Below are positions 60,661 to 62,774 of a stretch of DNA of 62,774 nucleotides, piece after piece. Made by a program: the position numbers and the translations under genes. The notes beneath the pieces are model-generated. The model made no database searches. It saw only the letters and a list, made by a program, of their open reading frames with translations, and was not told the origin of the DNA. Location: positions 1 through 62,774 of the forward strand of contig CAJONI010000010.1 of the NCBI GenBank assembly GCA_905235995.1, in the 5' to 3' direction. How positions within the stretch are numbered: position 1 is the first letter of the stretch; every line of letters starts with the position of its first letter. The DNA comes from an uncultured Bacteroidales bacterium. Its GTDB lineage: Bacteria > Bacteroidota > Bacteroidia > Bacteroidales > UBA932.

Positions 60661-62538
60661 GTGGCAATTCTCGAAACCATAGACGACCCCTCCGCCATCC
60701 GGGGTCTGGACACCGCCTCCCTCGAGCAGCTCTGCAAGGAGCTGAGGGAATACATCATCGCCTGCTGCGCTGAAAACCCCGGCCATATAGGCTCCAGCCT
60801 GGGCGCAGTGGAGATCGCCGTGGCAATCCACAAGGTATTCGATACCCCCAATGACAAGGTGGTATGGGACGTGGGGCATCAGGCCTATGCCCACAAGATC
60901 TTGACAGGCAGGCGCGAAGCCTTCAGGCAGAACCGCAAGTTCGGCGGCATCAGCGGCTTCCCGCGCCGCGACGAGAGTCCCTACGACGCCTTTGGGGTCG
61001 GACACGCGTCAACTTCCATTTCCGCCGCGCTCGGCATGGCCGTGGCGGCTCAGCTGGAAGGCCGCAATGAACACGTCATCGCAGTCATCGGCGACGGTGC
61101 GATGTCCGGAGGCCTGGCCTTCGAAGGGCTGAACAACGCCGGGAGCCTCAACGCCGACCTGCTGGTTGTCCTCAACGACAACCAGATATCCATCGACATG
61201 GGCAGCGGCGCACTCCACAAATACCTGCTCAAGGTAACGACGGACCGTCGCTACAACAAGCTGAAGAAGAGCGTATGGGACCGCCTCGGCTCCGGCCGTT
61301 TCCGCGGATGGCTGCAGAAGGTGGTCAAGAACACGAAACGCAGCCTGACACCCGCCGACTCCGCGGCGCTTTCCCTTTTCGACGCACTGGGATTCCGCTA
61401 CTTCGGTCCGGTCGACGGCAACGATATCGGTGAAATGACATATATGCTGCAGAGGCTCAAGCACATTCCCGGCCCGAAGCTACTCCATGCCATCACCACC
61501 AAAGGCAAGGGCTACGGCCCGGCCGAGAACGACCAGACGGTCTGGCACGCCCCTGGAACCTTCGACGTCGAGACCGGTCGCCGCACCGGCTCCGCCTCCG
61601 GAAGCGCCAAGTTCCAGCAAGTCTTCGGAGAAACCCTCCTCGAACTCGCACGCAACGACAGCCGCATCGTCGGCATCACCCCCGCCATGGCGACGGGCTG
61701 CAGCATGAACATAATGCAGCAGGAGATGCCGGAGCGGGTGTTCGACGTAGGCATCGCGGAAGAGCATGCCGTCACCTTCTCGGCGGGCCTCGCCGCCGAA
61801 GGCATGATTCCCTTCTGCAACATCTACTCCAGCTTCGCACAGCGGGCCTACGACAACGTTATCCACGACGTGGCACTGCAGAAACTCAAGGTCATACTCT
61901 GCCTCGACCGCAGCGGCATCGTCGGTGAGGACGGCGCCACGCACCAGGGAGCCTTCGACCTGGCGGCCCTGCGCCCGGTTCCGAACCTCACCCTCGCCGC
62001 CCCGCTCGACGAGGCGTCCCTGCGCGACATGATGTACTCGGCCACCCTGGACGGCTACGGTCCCACGGTCATACGCTATCCCAGGGGTACCGGCATGGGC
62101 TCGGAATGGAGAGGCCGCCCCTTTAATTATATAGAGCCCGGCACCGCCGTCAAGCTCCACGAGGGCGCCGGAGTCGCCTTATTATCTATAGGTACGGCCG
62201 GAGCCGCCGGAATGAAGGCGGTCGAGAGGGCCGGCAAGGAGAAAGGCGTCGAGGTCCTCCACTACGACATGCGTTTCCTCAAACCCCTTGACATCAAGGC
62301 ACTCGAGGATGCATGCTCAAAGTGCAGCCGGATAGTGACCCTGGAAGACGGCGTGACGATGGGCGGACTGCACGGCGCCGTGGCCGAATTCATTGCCGCC
62401 CGCGGGCTGGCCTGCACCCTCGTTCCGCTGGGCATCCCGGACCGTTTCATAGAGCAGGGAACCCCCGCCCAGCTGCACTCAGACTGCGGTTTTGACACAG
62501 ATTCTGTCTATAAGGCGCTTTTGGGTGAAAATTTTTAA
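60661..62538 (+). CDS. dxs: 1-deoxy-D-xylulose-5-phosphate synthase
   Basis: Makes DXP for isoprenoids and for pyridoxal phosphate (with pdxA in this window). The 625-residue protein has the thiamine-diphosphate site GDGAMSGGLAFEGLNNAG and LNDNQISI, catalytic Glu in FDVGIAEEHAVTFSAG, and GEDGATHQGAFDLA. GTG start at 60661, one base after the purA stop. Full length. Confidence 0.96.
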   Translation: MAILETIDDPSAIRGLDTASLEQLCKELREYIIACCAENPGHIGSSLGAVEIAVAIHKVFDTPNDKVVWDVGHQAYAHKILTGRREAFRQNRKFGGISGFPRRDESPYDAFGVGHASTSISAALGMAVAAQLEGRNEHVIAVIGDGAMSGGLAFEGLNNAGSLNADLLVVLNDNQISIDMGSGALHKYLLKVTTDRRYNKLKKSVWDRLGSGRFRGWLQKVVKNTKRSLTPADSAALSLFDALGFRYFGPVDGNDIGEMTYMLQRLKHIPGPKLLHAITTKGKGYGPAENDQTVWHAPGTFDVETGRRTGSASGSAKFQQVFGETLLELARNDSRIVGITPAMATGCSMNIMQQEMPERVFDVGIAEEHAVTFSAGLAAEGMIPFCNIYSSFAQRAYDNVIHDVALQKLKVILCLDRSGIVGEDGATHQGAFDLAALRPVPNLTLAAPLDEASLRDMMYSATLDGYGPTVIRYPRGTGMGSEWRGRPFNYIEPGTAVKLHEGAGVALLSIGTAGAAGMKAVERAGKEKGVEVLHYDMRFLKPLDIKALEDACSKCSRIVTLEDGVTMGGLHGAVAEFIAARGLACTLVPLGIPDRFIEQGTPAQLHSDCGFDTDSVYKALLGENF

Positions 62539-62544
62539 AAATAT

Positions 62545-62575
62545 TTTGAGGTTTCGTCGAAAACCCATATATTTG
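62545..62575 (+). promoter_or_regulatory. tRNA operon promoter (-33 TTTG, -7 TATATTTG)
   Basis: TTTG at 62545-62548 and TATATTTG at 62568-62575, 19 nt apart. It lies 13 nt upstream of tRNA-Thr. Confidence 0.8.
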
Positions 62576-62588
62576 CAGTCCCAAAACA

Positions 62589-62662
62589 GCCGACGTAGCT
62601 CAGTTGGCCAGAGCAGCTGATTTGTAATCAGCAGGTCGCGGGTTCGAATCCCGCCATCGGCT
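62589..62662 (+). tRNA. tRNA-Thr (anticodon TGT)
   Basis: A full cloverleaf with D stem GCTC/GAGC, anticodon stem GCTGA/TCAGC, loop TTTGTAA with anticodon TGT (62623-62625), and T stem GCGGG/CCCGC. The acceptor stem has one C-A mismatch (62594 with 62656). CCA is not encoded. It is followed 31 nt later by tRNA-Tyr. Confidence 0.95.
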
Positions 62663-62693
62663 CTGAAAAACTGAAGCCTCGGGCTCCAGACCT

Positions 62694-62774
62694 GGGCAGA
62701 TACCAGAGCGGTCAAATGGGGCAGACTGTAAATCTGCTGGCGCACGCCTACGGTGGTTCGAATCCATCTCTGCC
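62694..62774 (+). tRNA. tRNA-Tyr (anticodon GTA), cut by window end
   Basis: A class II tRNA with acceptor GGGCAGA, anticodon stem CAGA/TCTG, loop CTGTAAA with anticodon GTA, a long variable arm and a T arm ending ATCTCTGCC. The last acceptor base and discriminator lie outside the window. In many Bacteroidetes a Thr-Tyr-Gly-Thr cluster precedes tuf; the next genes are not visible. Confidence 0.95.

Overview
The window looks like chromosomal DNA of a GC-rich member of the Bacteroidales. The evidence is the recurring Bacteroidetes promoter -7 box (TAnnTTTG, seen cleanly at more than a dozen starts), the lack of Shine-Dalgarno sequences, a complete Bat/MoxR aerotolerance operon, a PUR-alpha-like DUF3276 protein, a DUF5606 protein, a long Bacteroidetes-type NusB, and an SLBB-type polysaccharide export protein. 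GC content is high for the order, which by inference fits Rikenellaceae or uncultured relatives; the genus cannot be fixed from this sequence. MqnC indicates the futalosine route to menaquinone.

Layout. 1-6.9 kb: recG (cut by the window edge), pdxA-rnhA, mqnC, glnS, yicC. 6.9-10.2 kb: a large Tricorn-like secreted protease. 10.3-13.8 kb: a chain-length determinant and a Wza-type exporter. 13.8-19.2 kb: a leftward housekeeping operon nusB-yajC-ybbR-coaE-DUF5606-rimO-fabG. 19.2-24.8 kb: a PUR-like protein, a degenerate ATPase, a zinc-less sirtuin, ubiX, rfbA and a calcineurin/PQQ-propeller fusion. 24.9-27.5 kb: truA-exbB-exbD-tonB, leftward. 27.5-35.8 kb: the moxR-bat operon, ending in a batD-batE fusion. 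35.9-39.8 kb: a large MscS-type channel and an FtsX-type permease. 39.8-45.3 kb: rluB, era, parC, aroK and ssb. 45.4-49.2 kb: a candidate small RNA, a frameshifted membrane HTH regulator, aroE, a SpoU methyltransferase and lysS. 49.3-52.0 kb: recJ and a lipoprotein phosphodiesterase. 52.0-55.9 kb: an accessory, more AT-rich stretch with a membrane LytTR regulator, a divergent small membrane protein plus TlpA-type lipoprotein, and a REP-associated tyrosine transposase (RAYT) flanked by two related palindrome-rich repeats. 55.9-62.8 kb: a DUF486 protein, two tandem MFS transporters, purA, dxs and a tRNA operon (Thr, Tyr cut by the edge).

Most of the window is ordinary core genome. The best candidates for something new are: the RAYT with its pair of about 140-bp direct repeats; the regulator broken exactly at a run of nine T; a promoter followed by an 80-nt foldable, gene-free segment upstream of ssb; the batD-batE fusion with an internal signal peptide; and a dispersed GC-rich palindrome that always starts 4-6 nt after a stop codon. 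All functional statements come from reading motifs by eye; no database search or folding programme was run.
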